Shown: positions 36,712 through 46,567 of the stretch, piece after piece | Layout of the letters: each line of letters starts with the position of its first letter | How positions within the stretch are numbered: the first letter of the stretch is position 1 | NCBI RefSeq assembly: GCF_900100435.1 | Contig: NZ_FNEX01000001.1 | Coordinates: forward strand, 372,001-436,000 | DNA length: 64,000 nucleotides | Direction: 5' to 3' | Source: Pedobacter sp. ok626 | GTDB taxonomy: Bacteria; Bacteroidota; Bacteroidia; Sphingobacteriales; Sphingobacteriaceae | The notes under the pieces: model-generated | Told to the model about the DNA's origin: nothing | Seen by the model: only the letters and a program-made list of their open reading frames with translations | Databases searched by the model: none | Program-made: the position numbers and the translations under genes

Positions 36712-37859
36712 GAAGACCACTTGAAGGAATATTAGTTTTAGAGTTTTGCCAGTTTTTGGCGGGACCTTCTGCTGGATTGAAACTGGCTGATTTAGGGGCT
36801 CGTGTGATTAAAATTGAGCGTCCGGTAAAAGGCGATGCATGCAGACAACTGGCGATAAAAAACCTATTTGTTGATGAGGATAGTTTACTTTTTCATACCA
36901 TCAATAGAAATAAAGAATCATACGCGGCAGATTTGAAGAATCCTGAAGATCTGGATATCATCAGGAAACTGATTGCAAAGGCCGATGTGATGACCCATAA
37001 TTTCAGACCTGGGGTAATGGAGAAAATTGGATTGGATTATTCTTCTGTACAAAGCCTAAATCTTAAAATTATATATGCTGCGGTAACGGGTTATGGTAAT
37101 GAAGGACCTTGGGCAGCTAAACCGGGACAAGATCTACTTGTACAATCCGTTTCGGGATTAACTCATCTATCGGGCAGTAGTGAAGAAGGCCCTGTGCCAT
37201 TCGGATTGTCGGTAACTGACATTATGTGTGGTAACCACCTTACCCAGGGTATTATTGCGGCTTTAATTAAGCGAGCCAAAACAAATAAAAGTGTGCTGGT
37301 AGAGGTGAGTCTGCTGGAATCTGCGCTAGATGTGCAGTTTGAGGTACTGACAACTTATCTGAATGATGGAGGTCTATTGCCTCAAAGAAGTAAGGTGAAA
37401 GGAAGCGGACATGCTTATTTAAGTGCACCTTATGGAACTTATCAGACTAGTGATGGTTATATCGCATTAGCGATGGGCGATTTAGGTAAGATTAGCAAGC
37501 TGATTGGTTGTGATATTTCAGCAGTTTATGTGAATGCCGACGATTCATTTGAAAATAGAGATGCATTGTTAGAATTGCTGGGACAGACCTTTATAACCAA
37601 TACGAACAAACATTGGCTGAGCGTATTGGAACCTCAGGATATCTGGTGTGCAGCCGTGCTGAACTATAAGGAAGCAACAGAATTGGAAGTGTTTAAGAAG
37701 ATGGAAATCAGACAACTGCTTGATCTTGGGAATGGTAGAACACTGGATACCACAAGAGCGCCAATGCGGATAGATGGGGGTAAATTATTTGCCAGCAAAG
37801 CAGCGCCTAAAATTGGTGCCGATAACGAAAAGATTAATAAAGAATTTGATTTGAAATAG
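36708..37859 (+). CDS. CaiB/BaiF-family (class III) CoA-transferase, copy 1
   Basis: The 383-residue protein starts with the family opening PLEGILVLEFCQFLAGPSAG...LGARVIKIERP, continues with NRNKES and a DVMTHNFRPGVMEKIGLDY block, and keeps the catalytic Asp171 in SVTDIMCG. These enzymes move CoA between carboxylic acids through an aspartyl-CoA anhydride in the cytoplasm. It is coupled by a 4-base overlap to the solute-binding-fold gene and lies 3 bases before a second CoA-transferase with about half its residues in common by eye. The two may form a heteromer or act on two acids. Confidence 0.88.
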   Translation: MRRPLEGILVLEFCQFLAGPSAGLKLADLGARVIKIERPVKGDACRQLAIKNLFVDEDSLLFHTINRNKESYAADLKNPEDLDIIRKLIAKADVMTHNFRPGVMEKIGLDYSSVQSLNLKIIYAAVTGYGNEGPWAAKPGQDLLVQSVSGLTHLSGSSEEGPVPFGLSVTDIMCGNHLTQGIIAALIKRAKTNKSVLVEVSLLESALDVQFEVLTTYLNDGGLLPQRSKVKGSGHAYLSAPYGTYQTSDGYIALAMGDLGKISKLIGCDISAVYVNADDSFENRDALLELLGQTFITNTNKHWLSVLEPQDIWCAAVLNYKEATELEVFKKMEIRQLLDLGNGRTLDTTRAPMRIDGGKLFASKAAPKIGADNEKINKEFDLK

Positions 37860-37862
37860 TAT

Positions 37863-39026
37863 ATGAAACCCCTTGAAGAATATTTAGTAGTTGATTTTAG
37901 CCAGTTTCTGTCGGGCCCTTCTGCAAGTCTGCGATTGGCCGATATGGGTGCAAGGGTAATAAAAATAGAGCGGTTGGGTGTTGGCGATATTTGTCGTACG
38001 CTATATACTTCTAATGTGATCATGAACGGAGAATCTTCCGTATTTCATGCCATTAATCGCAATAAGGAAAGTTTTGAAGTAAACTTAAAAGACGAGCAAG
38101 ATTGTCAAATGGTACGTGAGCTGTTGGCAAAGGCTGATGTGATGATCCACAATTTTCGTCCTGGTGTGATGGAAAGATTGGGCTTTGATTATGAGTCTGT
38201 ACAAGAAATTAATCCAGAAATCATTTATGCAGAGCTTTCTGGCTATGGTGCAGAAGTTGATGGTAAAGGAAAGCCTGGACAAGACTTGTTATTGCAGTCT
38301 GTTACCGGTTTAACCTGGTTAAGTGGTAATGCAGATAGCGGGCCTGTGGCAATGGGTTTATCTATTGTGGATATGCTTGCTGGTTCGCACTTGGCACAGG
38401 GTATTCTGGCTTGCTTGTTCCGTAAAATAACAAGTAAAGTAGGGGCCTTGGTACAGGTGAGCATGATCGAATCTGCTTATGATTTTCAGTTTGAAACCAT
38501 TACAACCTTCATGAACGAAGGAGAGATCCTTCCGGAACGGACAGCGAAGAACAATGCAAATGCCTATTTGGGTGCACCTTATGGCATTTATAAAACAGAC
38601 GGTGGATACATCGCACTGGCGATGGGCTCGATACCAGTTTTAGCTGATTTGTTGGGTTGTGAAGAATTAAAGAAATATACAGATCCAGCAGAAGCATTTG
38701 ATAAACGGGATGAGATTAAACCTATTCTAGCAGATCACTTGTTAACTGGAACTACGGAAAAATGGTTGGCGATTTTAGAGCCGGCAGACATATGGTGTGC
38801 GGATGTTTTGACCTGGAAGCAACTGATGGAACATGAGGGTTTTAAAGCCTTAAATATGATTCAGGAAGTGAAAATGAACGATGGTTATCAGTATCAAACT
38901 ACAAGATGTCCGATTAGGATTGATGGAGAATTGCTAACTTCCGCCAAAGGTTCACCTAAATTGGGACAGGATAATGGACAGATCATCCGCCAGTTTATTA
39001 ATGTAAAATCAAGTATCCATGAGTAA
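37863..39026 (+). CDS. CaiB/BaiF-family (class III) CoA-transferase, copy 2
   Basis: The 387-residue protein is a paralogue of the upstream gene: DFSQFLSGPSASLRLADMGARVIKIER, NRNKESFEVNLKD, NFRPGVMERLGFDY and catalytic Asp170 in SIVDMLAGSHLAQGI. Both copies end with a TTRAPMRIDG/TTRCPIRIDG block. An 8-base overlap couples it to the second solute-binding-fold gene. The order binding-fold, transferase, transferase, binding-fold suggests the four proteins work as a unit. The acyl substrate is unknown. Confidence 0.88.
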   Translation: MKPLEEYLVVDFSQFLSGPSASLRLADMGARVIKIERLGVGDICRTLYTSNVIMNGESSVFHAINRNKESFEVNLKDEQDCQMVRELLAKADVMIHNFRPGVMERLGFDYESVQEINPEIIYAELSGYGAEVDGKGKPGQDLLLQSVTGLTWLSGNADSGPVAMGLSIVDMLAGSHLAQGILACLFRKITSKVGALVQVSMIESAYDFQFETITTFMNEGEILPERTAKNNANAYLGAPYGIYKTDGGYIALAMGSIPVLADLLGCEELKKYTDPAEAFDKRDEIKPILADHLLTGTTEKWLAILEPADIWCADVLTWKQLMEHEGFKALNMIQEVKMNDGYQYQTTRCPIRIDGELLTSAKGSPKLGQDNGQIIRQFINVKSSIHE

Positions 39027-40254
39027 AAGTGAAGTATTCAGAATAGCCGTACGCAAGTTTGGCCCCTTTGAATCTGCCATGCAAAAAGTATGGGATCAAT
39101 ATTGTCTTAATTCCGGTTGTGAATTGAAGGCAGAACTGGTACCTCTGGATTTGCATGAACTTCATGAAACTACATTAGTGCAAAATGGCCTTAAAAATGG
39201 AGATTGGGATGTTGCACACATCAATACCGATTGGCTCTATGAAGGATATACCAGTGGTGCTTTTGAGGATTTGAAACCTTTTATAGCTGCAAAATCTCCT
39301 GCAGCATTTCCAGAAGGATGGAGCAATTCCTTATTGTCTTCGCAGGAATTTGAGGAGGCTATTGTTGGATTGCCTTTTCATGATGGTCCGGAATGTCTGA
39401 TCTATAGAAAGGATCTGTTTGATGATCCAGATTCGCAAAAAAGCTATTTAGCTAAATACGGGAAACCATTAGTTGTGCCTCAAACATGGGAAGATTTCCA
39501 GCAGGTGGCCCGTTTTTTTAACCGTCCGGAGCAAAATTTATACGGAAGTGTATTTGCGTGTTATCCTGATGGACACAATACGGTATTTGATTTTTGCCTC
39601 CAATTGTGGAGTCGAGGCGGAACGCTAGTGAACGAGCAAGGAAGAGTTAATGTAAATACCCAACAAGCTATCGAGGGACTTGAGTTTTATAGGGAGATCA
39701 TTAAAGATAAAAATGCGGTGCATCCCGGCTCAGTGAATTTCGATTCGGTACAGGCAGGTGCAGCATTTGCAAGGGGAGAGGTAGCGATGATGATCAACTG
39801 GTTCGGCTTTGCCTCTGTTTGTGAGGTAGATCCTGCATCTGCGGTAAAAGGAAAAGTAGAAGTTGGCTTGTTACCTGTTTCTTCGGGTAGTCAATCAGCA
39901 TCATTAAATGTTTACTGGTTGTATACGGTTGGTTCGGGAAGTAAGCATAAACAAGCAGCTTACGATTTTATCCGTTTTGCAGTAAATGAAGAAAATGATA
40001 AACTGTTAACCCTTGAGGGCGGGATTGGTTGCCGGATTTCGACCTGGAAAGACCAGGAAGTAAACCGGATTGTTCCTTACTATCATAAGCTCGAACAACT
40101 CCATGAATCTGCTAAAACACTACCCCAGAAGCACAATTGGGCAGATATAGCATCGTTAATTGATGAAATGGTGTTGAGCACTGTAAATTCAGAATTGCCT
40201 ATTGCTGAAATTGTAAAAACAGCTCAGGATAAAATTAATTTAATAGACAAGTAG
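39019..40254 (+). CDS. Cytoplasmic solute-binding-protein-fold protein (no signal peptide), copy B
   Basis: The 411-residue protein matches CUT1-type solute-binding proteins: WDVAHINTDWLYEGYTSGAF, GLPFHDGPECLIYRKDLFDD, TWEDFQQVARFF, GEVAMMINWFGF and KQAAYDFIRFAVNEEN. It starts MSKSEVFRIAVRKFGPFE, without a leader, inside the end of the CoA-transferase gene, so it is cytoplasmic. It differs clearly from copy A. With no transporter partners encoded nearby, its role is probably not import. A sensing, substrate-carrying or enzymatic role is possible. Confidence 0.75.
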   Translation: MSKSEVFRIAVRKFGPFESAMQKVWDQYCLNSGCELKAELVPLDLHELHETTLVQNGLKNGDWDVAHINTDWLYEGYTSGAFEDLKPFIAAKSPAAFPEGWSNSLLSSQEFEEAIVGLPFHDGPECLIYRKDLFDDPDSQKSYLAKYGKPLVVPQTWEDFQQVARFFNRPEQNLYGSVFACYPDGHNTVFDFCLQLWSRGGTLVNEQGRVNVNTQQAIEGLEFYREIIKDKNAVHPGSVNFDSVQAGAAFARGEVAMMINWFGFASVCEVDPASAVKGKVEVGLLPVSSGSQSASLNVYWLYTVGSGSKHKQAAYDFIRFAVNEENDKLLTLEGGIGCRISTWKDQEVNRIVPYYHKLEQLHESAKTLPQKHNWADIASLIDEMVLSTVNSELPIAEIVKTAQDKINLIDK

Positions 40255-40261
40255 ACCATAT

Positions 40262-41341
40262 ATGGACATTATATATCAACCACAGCTACCTGAAACTATA
40301 CAGCCCATTATTATTATCGGTGCTGGTGGTATTGTAGCTGATGCCCATCTTCCTGCTTATAAAAAAGCAGGTTTTAAAGTTCATGGAATTGTAAACCGCA
40401 CGAAGGCAAAAGCTGAGAAATTGGCTGAGGATTTTCAAATTCCTCATGTGTATGATAGCGTGGCAGAAGCGGTAGCAAATGCACCTGAAAATACGGTTTA
40501 CGACCTGACCATTATGCCTGAACAGTATCTGGATGTCTTGGCACAATTACCCGATGGAGCAGCAGTGCTGATCCAGAAACCAATGGGCGATAATTTTGAT
40601 CAGGCCAAAGAAATACTGGAGCTATGCAGGAAGAAAAAACTGGTAGCAGCCATTAACTTTCAGCTTCGTTTTGCCCCATTTGTAAGCGCAGCTCGGTATA
40701 TGATAGAACAGGGTATGATTGGAGAGCTGTACGATTTAGAGGTTCGGGTAACCATTAAAACACCATGGGAGATTTTTCCGCATGTGATGGTACATCCCCG
40801 TCTGGAAATTCTTTACCATAGCATCCATTATGTGGATATGCTCCGTTCTTTTTTAGGGAATCCGGAAACCGTAATGGCAAAGACTTTAAAGCATCCTGCT
40901 AAAACGCTTTCATCTTCCCGGTCTACCATTTTAATGGATTATGGAGATACTATGCATGCGGTAATCAATACCAATCATGATCATGATTTTGGAGCTCATA
41001 ATCAAGAGTGTTTTATCAAATGGGAAGGTACAAAGGGAGCAATTAAGGCAAACGTAGGCTTGCTCATGGATTATCCGCATGGTATACCTGATGTGTTTGA
41101 ATATTGCCTGACAGAAGAGGGCAAGGCTCCTGAATGGAAACAGGTGGAATTAGAAGGTTCATGGTTTCCAGAAGCATTTATCGGTACAATGGCCAGCTTA
41201 ATGCGGTATAAGGAAGGCTCATCTGATATTCTTCATACCAGTGTGGAGGACGTAATCAATACTATGGCCGTAGTAGAAAGTGCTTATATCTCCAGCGATA
41301 AAGGTGGAGTAAAGGTAAGCGAGCAGTTGAATAACAAATAA
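40262..41341 (+). CDS. Gfo/Idh/MocA-family oxidoreductase
   Basis: The 359-residue protein has a Rossmann motif IIGAGGIVADAHLPAY (from about residue 18), the EKP-type motif as QKP (Gln105-Lys106-Pro107), and a substrate domain with HSIHYVDMLRSFLG carrying the usual His. It probably oxidises a sugar or reduces a keto acid with NAD(P). The D-apiose dehydrogenase of the oxidative apiose pathway is of this family, and kinase and decarboxylase candidates lie downstream, so that role is one possibility. Equally it may serve the adjacent CoA-thioester genes. Confidence 0.82.
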   Translation: MDIIYQPQLPETIQPIIIIGAGGIVADAHLPAYKKAGFKVHGIVNRTKAKAEKLAEDFQIPHVYDSVAEAVANAPENTVYDLTIMPEQYLDVLAQLPDGAAVLIQKPMGDNFDQAKEILELCRKKKLVAAINFQLRFAPFVSAARYMIEQGMIGELYDLEVRVTIKTPWEIFPHVMVHPRLEILYHSIHYVDMLRSFLGNPETVMAKTLKHPAKTLSSSRSTILMDYGDTMHAVINTNHDHDFGAHNQECFIKWEGTKGAIKANVGLLMDYPHGIPDVFEYCLTEEGKAPEWKQVELEGSWFPEAFIGTMASLMRYKEGSSDILHTSVEDVINTMAVVESAYISSDKGGVKVSEQLNNK

Positions 41342-41354
41342 TTATTAAAAGCGC

Positions 41355-41795
41355 ATGTATTTTAAATCGATATTTTTTGAAGATTACCAATTAGAAGAGA
41401 AGAGGATAACATTGGGACGTACGATTACAGAAACAGATTTTGTAGTTCACGCGGGCCATACAGGAGATTTTTTTCCGCACCATATGGACGAAGAATGGTG
41501 CAAAACCCAACCTTTTAAACATAGAATTGCCCACGGAACAATGATATTTAGTATTGGCATTGGGTTAACCGCATCAGAAATTAACCCTGAAGCTTTTTCT
41601 AAAGGTTACGACCGCCTTCGCTTTGTAAAACCGGTATTTATTGGTGATACGATTCATTCGGAGATTACCATTTCGGAAAAGGCAGAAGCTAAAAAGCCGG
41701 AATACGGAACAGTGACAGAGCATGTAGAAATTAAAAACCAACATGGAGAAGTGGTACTGGTTTGTGATCACCTGCTACTTGTAAAAAAGAAATAG
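41355..41795 (+). CDS. MaoC-like hot-dog enoyl-CoA hydratase/dehydratase
   Basis: The 146-residue protein is the single hot-dog form of the R-hydratase family. [12 protein letters not shown] carries the Asp38/His43 pair at the usual spacing, and RIAHGTM follows as in the family's IAHGMM block. [13 protein letters not shown] is the typical second half. Such enzymes add or remove water on an acyl-CoA, which fits the CoA-transferases upstream and supports a CoA-thioester route encoded by this cluster. Substrate unknown. Confidence 0.85.
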   Translation: MYFKSIFFEDYQLEEKRITLGRTITETDFVVHAGHTGDFFPHHMDEEWCKTQPFKHRIAHGTMIFSIGIGLTASEINPEAFSKGYDRLRFVKPVFIGDTIHSEITISEKAEAKKPEYGTVTEHVEIKNQHGEVVLVCDHLLLVKKK

Positions 41796-41825
41796 CCCTA
41801 TTAACAACCACCCTAAAACTAACAT

Positions 41826-43142
41826 ATGAACCACAATACAGAACAGGAGGCAATTGCTGTAGCAATAGATCCGGCCACAGGCATCGAAGGAGATAAGACG
41901 ACGGGTAAAAAGTATCTAGTACCATTTATTCTTGTTGTAAGCTTGTTCTTTTTGTGGGGAATGGCACATAACCTTGATTCGATACTTATCCCACATTTAA
42001 AAAAGGCCTGTAATCTCAACAATAGAGAATCTACCTTAATTGATACATCAGTATTTCTTGCTTACTTCTTAATGGCCATTCCGGCAGGTATGATCCTGAA
42101 AAAATGGGGATACAAATCGACTATGATTACGGGTTTGTTAGCATTTGCCTTCGGTGCATTTCTATTTGTTCCGGCAGCAAATAACCTTTCCTATATCACT
42201 TTTCTAACTGCGCTTTTTATTATCGGCTGTGGTTTAACGCTATTGGAAACTTCAGCGAATCCTTATGCAGCTATATTGGGAAGTCCAGATAAGGCGGCAT
42301 GGAGGCTTAATCTTGCTGCTACATTCAATGGTTTGGCGGCACCGCTAGCTACCATTGTTGGGCGATTTATCCTTTCAGGTAAATCCCATACACAAGATGA
42401 ACTGGCAGCAATGACAGATGCAGTTAGAAACAATTACTTCCTGACGGAGGCTGCAACAGTAAAGACCCCATACATTATCTTGGGAACTGTTTTGGTTGCT
42501 GTAGCCTTGCTATTTTATTTTATGAAGCTACCTGAAGTAAAAACCATAAGTAAAGATGGCATTTCAAAAGGAAGTTTCTTAGGCGCCTTAAAACACAAGC
42601 ACTTAAGATGGGCCGTGATCGCTCAGTTTTTTTATGTAGGCGCTCAAGTGTGTGTAACCAGCTTTTTTATCCGGGCTGCACAACAAGCAGGTGGATTTGA
42701 CGAATATACCGCACTCTACTATCTAGGCCTTTATGGTACATTATTTCTCGTTGGACGTTTTGTTGGAACCTTATTACTTCGCTATATCTCCTCAAACAAA
42801 CTATTGGCAATTTATGCCGTAATATCAGCTCTACTTAGCATTGTTGCCATTTTTGGAGATGGAGTATATGTAGTATATGCATTGGGGGGGCTCGGCTTCT
42901 TTATGTCCATTATGTTCCCAACTATTTTTGCTCTTGGGATTGATGGTATTGGTGACGATACCAAACCTGGTTCTTCCTGGCTGATCATGTCGATAGTAGG
43001 AGGCGCAATCCTTCCTTATGCCATGGGGACGTTAATTGATTTTAACGGAGATAATATTCAGATCGGTTATAGCATTCCATTGGTGTGCTATCTGATCATC
43101 TTATATTTTGGATTAAAGGGGTATAAAATTGCCCGTAAATAG
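41826..43142 (+). CDS. MFS sugar:proton symporter, FucP-like
   Basis: The 438-residue protein has 12 predicted helices and the FucP signature FFLWGMAHNLDSILIPHLKKA, then LLETSANPYAAILG and FFMSIMFPTIFALGIDGIG. FucP-type carriers import L-fucose, other deoxysugars or hexoses with protons. The position between the MaoC gene and GH106 suggests uptake of a sugar released by the secreted enzymes. A run of seven G lies near 42,884. Confidence 0.88.
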   Translation: MNHNTEQEAIAVAIDPATGIEGDKTTGKKYLVPFILVVSLFFLWGMAHNLDSILIPHLKKACNLNNRESTLIDTSVFLAYFLMAIPAGMILKKWGYKSTMITGLLAFAFGAFLFVPAANNLSYITFLTALFIIGCGLTLLETSANPYAAILGSPDKAAWRLNLAATFNGLAAPLATIVGRFILSGKSHTQDELAAMTDAVRNNYFLTEAATVKTPYIILGTVLVAVALLFYFMKLPEVKTISKDGISKGSFLGALKHKHLRWAVIAQFFYVGAQVCVTSFFIRAAQQAGGFDEYTALYYLGLYGTLFLVGRFVGTLLLRYISSNKLLAIYAVISALLSIVAIFGDGVYVVYALGGLGFFMSIMFPTIFALGIDGIGDDTKPGSSWLIMSIVGGAILPYAMGTLIDFNGDNIQIGYSIPLVCYLIILYFGLKGYKIARK

Positions 43143-43152
43143 AAATTAAGAT

Positions 43153-46100
43153 ATGAGGTTTAAAGGAAAAGGTGTTTTATTGATATTTGCAATCTGGTTT
43201 AAGCTGGCGGTAATTCCTGTTTATGCCCAGCAAAATGATACAACTAAACCCTGGGTGTTGTGGCATTGGATTCATGCCGGAGTTTCAAAACCTGGTATTA
43301 CCGCTGATCTGGAGGCCATGAAATCCGCAGGTATTGGTGGGGCTTACTTATTGTCGATTAAAGGTGCTGATAACCCACCGATATTCAATCCACCCTCAGT
43401 GCAGCTGACTCCCCAGTGGTGGGATATGGTGACCTTTGCTATGCAGGAGGCTAAACGTTTAAATTTGAAACTTGGGATGCATGTGAGTGATGGTTTTGCC
43501 CTCGCTGGAGGCCCCTGGATCACACCTGAATTATCTATGCAAAAAGTGGTTTCAACTCGATTGAATATCAAGGAGGGCTTAGCATCTAAAATTAAATTGG
43601 AACAGCCGGAAACAAAAGAAGGCTATTATAAAGATATTGCAGTTTACGCCTATCCTTCGCCAGAAGGTACAGGTATTTCTACGCGAACTATGGTTCCTAC
43701 AATAAGCACCAGCAATGGCTTAGATGCAAGCGGATTAGTTATCGCAGGAAATAAAAAGAGTTTTGGTAGCAATGAGCCTTGCTGGTTCCAGTATGCCTTT
43801 GCTCAGCCATTTACCACACGTAGCATCACCATAAAAACAGGTGGTAACAACTACCAGGCACAGCGTTTGGAAATACAGGTAAGTGATGATGGAAAGGCTT
43901 TTCGTTCTATAGGGCGACTCGATCCGCCAAGACAGGGCTGGCAGGATACGGATGCTGATTATACACATTCCATGGCGCCAGTTACAGCAAGGTATTATCG
44001 TTTTATTTACGACAAAAGAGGATCGGAGCCAGGCTCGGAAGATCTGGATGCCGCAAAGTGGAAACCTTCACTGAAATTGCTTAATCTGGAGCTCTCTGCC
44101 GAAGCCAGGATCAATCAGTTTGAAGGGAAATCTGCAGCGGTATGGCGGATCAGTAAGCGCAGTACTGCCGCGCAATTGCCTGACCAGATTTGTGTTCCAT
44201 TAAATAAAATCATCGATCTGACTGCAAAATTAAATGCCGATGGCAGTTTGAACTGGAAAGCGCCAAAAGGGAACTGGACCATCTTGCGGATTGGTCATAC
44301 CTCTACCGGGCATACTAATGCTACAGGTGGTGGAGGTAAAGGCTTGGAGTGCGATAAATTTAATCCGGTTGCTGTGAAATTACAGTTCGACAGTTGGTAC
44401 GGTGAAGCTTTAAAAAGAGGCGGACCAGAAATTGCTTCCAAAGTTATGACTGAATTGTTTATAGACAGCTGGGAATGTGGTAGTCAGAATTGGTCGTCAT
44501 TGTTTGCCTCAGAATTTAAAAAGCGTCGTGGTTATGATTTAATGCCTTATTTGCCTGTAATGTCAGGTATTCCTGTACAAAGTGCTGCCATCTCTGAAGA
44601 ATTCTTATATGATTTGCGAAAAACTATCGCCGAATTGGTCGTAGACCAATTTTATAAAACTATAGTCGCACTAGCTAAGGAAAAGGGAGTAAATTTTTCA
44701 GCAGAAAGCGTGGCGCCAACTATGATTAGCGATGGATTGATGCATTATAAAGCGGTGGATGTACCTATGGGGGAGTTCTGGTTGAATAGTCCGACTCATG
44801 ATAAGCCTAACGATATGATGGATGCCATTTCAGGAGCTCATATTTATGGTAAGAATATCATTCAGGCAGAGGCCTTTACTTCGATCCGAATGGACTGGTC
44901 GGAGCATCCTGGCAATATGAAAACTTTACTAGACCGGAATTATGCATTGGGTATCAATAAAATGGTTTACCATGTTTTTGCCCATAATCCATGGATGGAC
45001 AGAAAACCAGGAATGACATTGGACGGTATTGGTTTGTATTTTCAACGCGATCAGACCTGGTGGAAACCGGGTAAAGCTTGGGTGAATTATGCGGAACGTG
45101 TACAAACGCTGTTACAGCAAGGAGATCCGGTCATAGATATCGCAGTTTTTACTGGAAATGAGCTACCTCGTAGATCTGTATTACCTGATCGCCTGGTATC
45201 CGTTTTGCCCGGTATCTTCGGAAAAGATGTAGTAGAAAGTGAACGTCTACGCTTGCTAAATACAGGTGAACCTTTGAGGATAAAACCAATGGGGGTAAAC
45301 CATTCGGCGAACATGGCCGATTCGGAGAATTGGGTTAACTCTTTACGTGGCTATGCTTACGATTCTTTTAATCCTGATGTATTGAGTACTGCGGTTGTAA
45401 GAGATAAAAAAGTAGTTTTTAGTAGTGGTGCTAGTTATGGTGTATTGGTTATTCCTGGTAAAACGGCTATGGATCCCAATTACCAGTACATGGATTTTGA
45501 AATCGTTAAGCAATTGTTGGCACTTGTAAAAGCAGGAGCAACGGTACTTTTAAATGAGAAACCACTTTACCAATCGGGCTTGAAACAGGTTCCCGAAACT
45601 GAATTTAAAAAGGCAGTTGATGAATTGTGGGTTGCCGGTAAAAATGGTGATGGTCAGGTTCTTATTGGGCCTTATCAAGAGGAAACATTTAAGCCGTTGG
45701 GACTTGAACGCGATTTGTTTGTTGCAGAGGCTGAACAAAGTACTTATGCAAAATATATAGCGTATACGCATCGAAAAACGGATCAAAAAGATATTTACTT
45801 TATCGCCAATCAGCTAGAAAAGGATCGTGTTTTAAATTGTTCATTCCGGATAGCTGATTTAAAAACAGTACCTGAGTTTTATGATGCAGTTTCGGGTAAA
45901 ACCTGGAAAGCTAGGAACTGGTCTGTTGTTGATGGAAGGTTGCAGTTAGCGATTAAATTGGATGCAAATGCATCTGTATTTGTAATTTTTGATCGCAATA
46001 CTGATCAGACGAAGCCTGTTGAGGGGAAAAGCAATTGGTCTGAATTTACCACTACCCAGGTATTGGATAAGGATTGGCAGGTGACTTTTGATCCTGCATA

Positions 46101-46539
46101 TGGTGGACCTTCGAAACCAGTACTTTTTAAGGATTTAACGGATTGGAGTTTGAATCAGGATTCCTTAATCCGCTATTATTCGGGTACAGCAATCTATAAT
46201 AAAAACATAAATATCAAGTCAAAGAAAACCGACGAAGTATGGCTTGATTTAGGCGCAGTCGCTAACATTGCTGATGTGAAAATCAACAATGTTTCCTGTG
46301 GGATCGTCTGGACACCACCATATCGGGTAGAGATCAGTAAAGCATTGCGTAATGGCAACAATCAGATCAGCATTGAACTGAGTAATACCTGGGCCAATCG
46401 TTTAATTGGTGATCAACGTTTGCCTGAAAATAAACGGATTACAAAAACCAATGCACCTTACCGCCTGGAAGGTAAGCCTTTGCTAAAAGCAGGCTTACTG
46501 GGGCCGGTAACGATCCAGACTATTAAGTACTACTATTAA
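43153..46539 (+). CDS. Secreted GH106 alpha-L-rhamnosidase
   Basis: The 1128-residue protein has a signal peptide (to VYAQQ). It opens with the GH106 pattern WVLWHWIHAGVSKPGITADL, EAMKSAGIGGAYLL and LGMHVSDGFALAGGPW. A discoidin-like sandwich is inserted at about residues 205-310 (FTTRSITIKTGG, RLEIQVSDDGKAFRSIG). The catalytic barrel includes ELFIDSWECGSQNW and FSAESVAPTM, and a C-terminal galactose-binding-like domain closes with WTPPYRVEISKAL. The family acts on rhamnose in rhamnogalacturonans. The length fits GH106. Confidence 0.9.
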   Translation: MRFKGKGVLLIFAIWFKLAVIPVYAQQNDTTKPWVLWHWIHAGVSKPGITADLEAMKSAGIGGAYLLSIKGADNPPIFNPPSVQLTPQWWDMVTFAMQEAKRLNLKLGMHVSDGFALAGGPWITPELSMQKVVSTRLNIKEGLASKIKLEQPETKEGYYKDIAVYAYPSPEGTGISTRTMVPTISTSNGLDASGLVIAGNKKSFGSNEPCWFQYAFAQPFTTRSITIKTGGNNYQAQRLEIQVSDDGKAFRSIGRLDPPRQGWQDTDADYTHSMAPVTARYYRFIYDKRGSEPGSEDLDAAKWKPSLKLLNLELSAEARINQFEGKSAAVWRISKRSTAAQLPDQICVPLNKIIDLTAKLNADGSLNWKAPKGNWTILRIGHTSTGHTNATGGGGKGLECDKFNPVAVKLQFDSWYGEALKRGGPEIASKVMTELFIDSWECGSQNWSSLFASEFKKRRGYDLMPYLPVMSGIPVQSAAISEEFLYDLRKTIAELVVDQFYKTIVALAKEKGVNFSAESVAPTMISDGLMHYKAVDVPMGEFWLNSPTHDKPNDMMDAISGAHIYGKNIIQAEAFTSIRMDWSEHPGNMKTLLDRNYALGINKMVYHVFAHNPWMDRKPGMTLDGIGLYFQRDQTWWKPGKAWVNYAERVQTLLQQGDPVIDIAVFTGNELPRRSVLPDRLVSVLPGIFGKDVVESERLRLLNTGEPLRIKPMGVNHSANMADSENWVNSLRGYAYDSFNPDVLSTAVVRDKKVVFSSGASYGVLVIPGKTAMDPNYQYMDFEIVKQLLALVKAGATVLLNEKPLYQSGLKQVPETEFKKAVDELWVAGKNGDGQVLIGPYQEETFKPLGLERDLFVAEAEQSTYAKYIAYTHRKTDQKDIYFIANQLEKDRVLNCSFRIADLKTVPEFYDAVSGKTWKARNWSVVDGRLQLAIKLDANASVFVIFDRNTDQTKPVEGKSNWSEFTTTQVLDKDWQVTFDPAYGGPSKPVLFKDLTDWSLNQDSLIRYYSGTAIYNKNINIKSKKTDEVWLDLGAVANIADVKINNVSCGIVWTPPYRVEISKALRNGNNQISIELSNTWANRLIGDQRLPENKRITKTNAPYRLEGKPLLKAGLLGPVTIQTIKYYY

Positions 46540-46567
46540 CTGAATCATAAAAACCAAAATATAAACC

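Noticed and set aside
35551-40254. An ABC sugar importer
   Set aside because: Two solute-binding-fold proteins are present, but there are no permease or ATPase genes and neither protein has a signal peptide.
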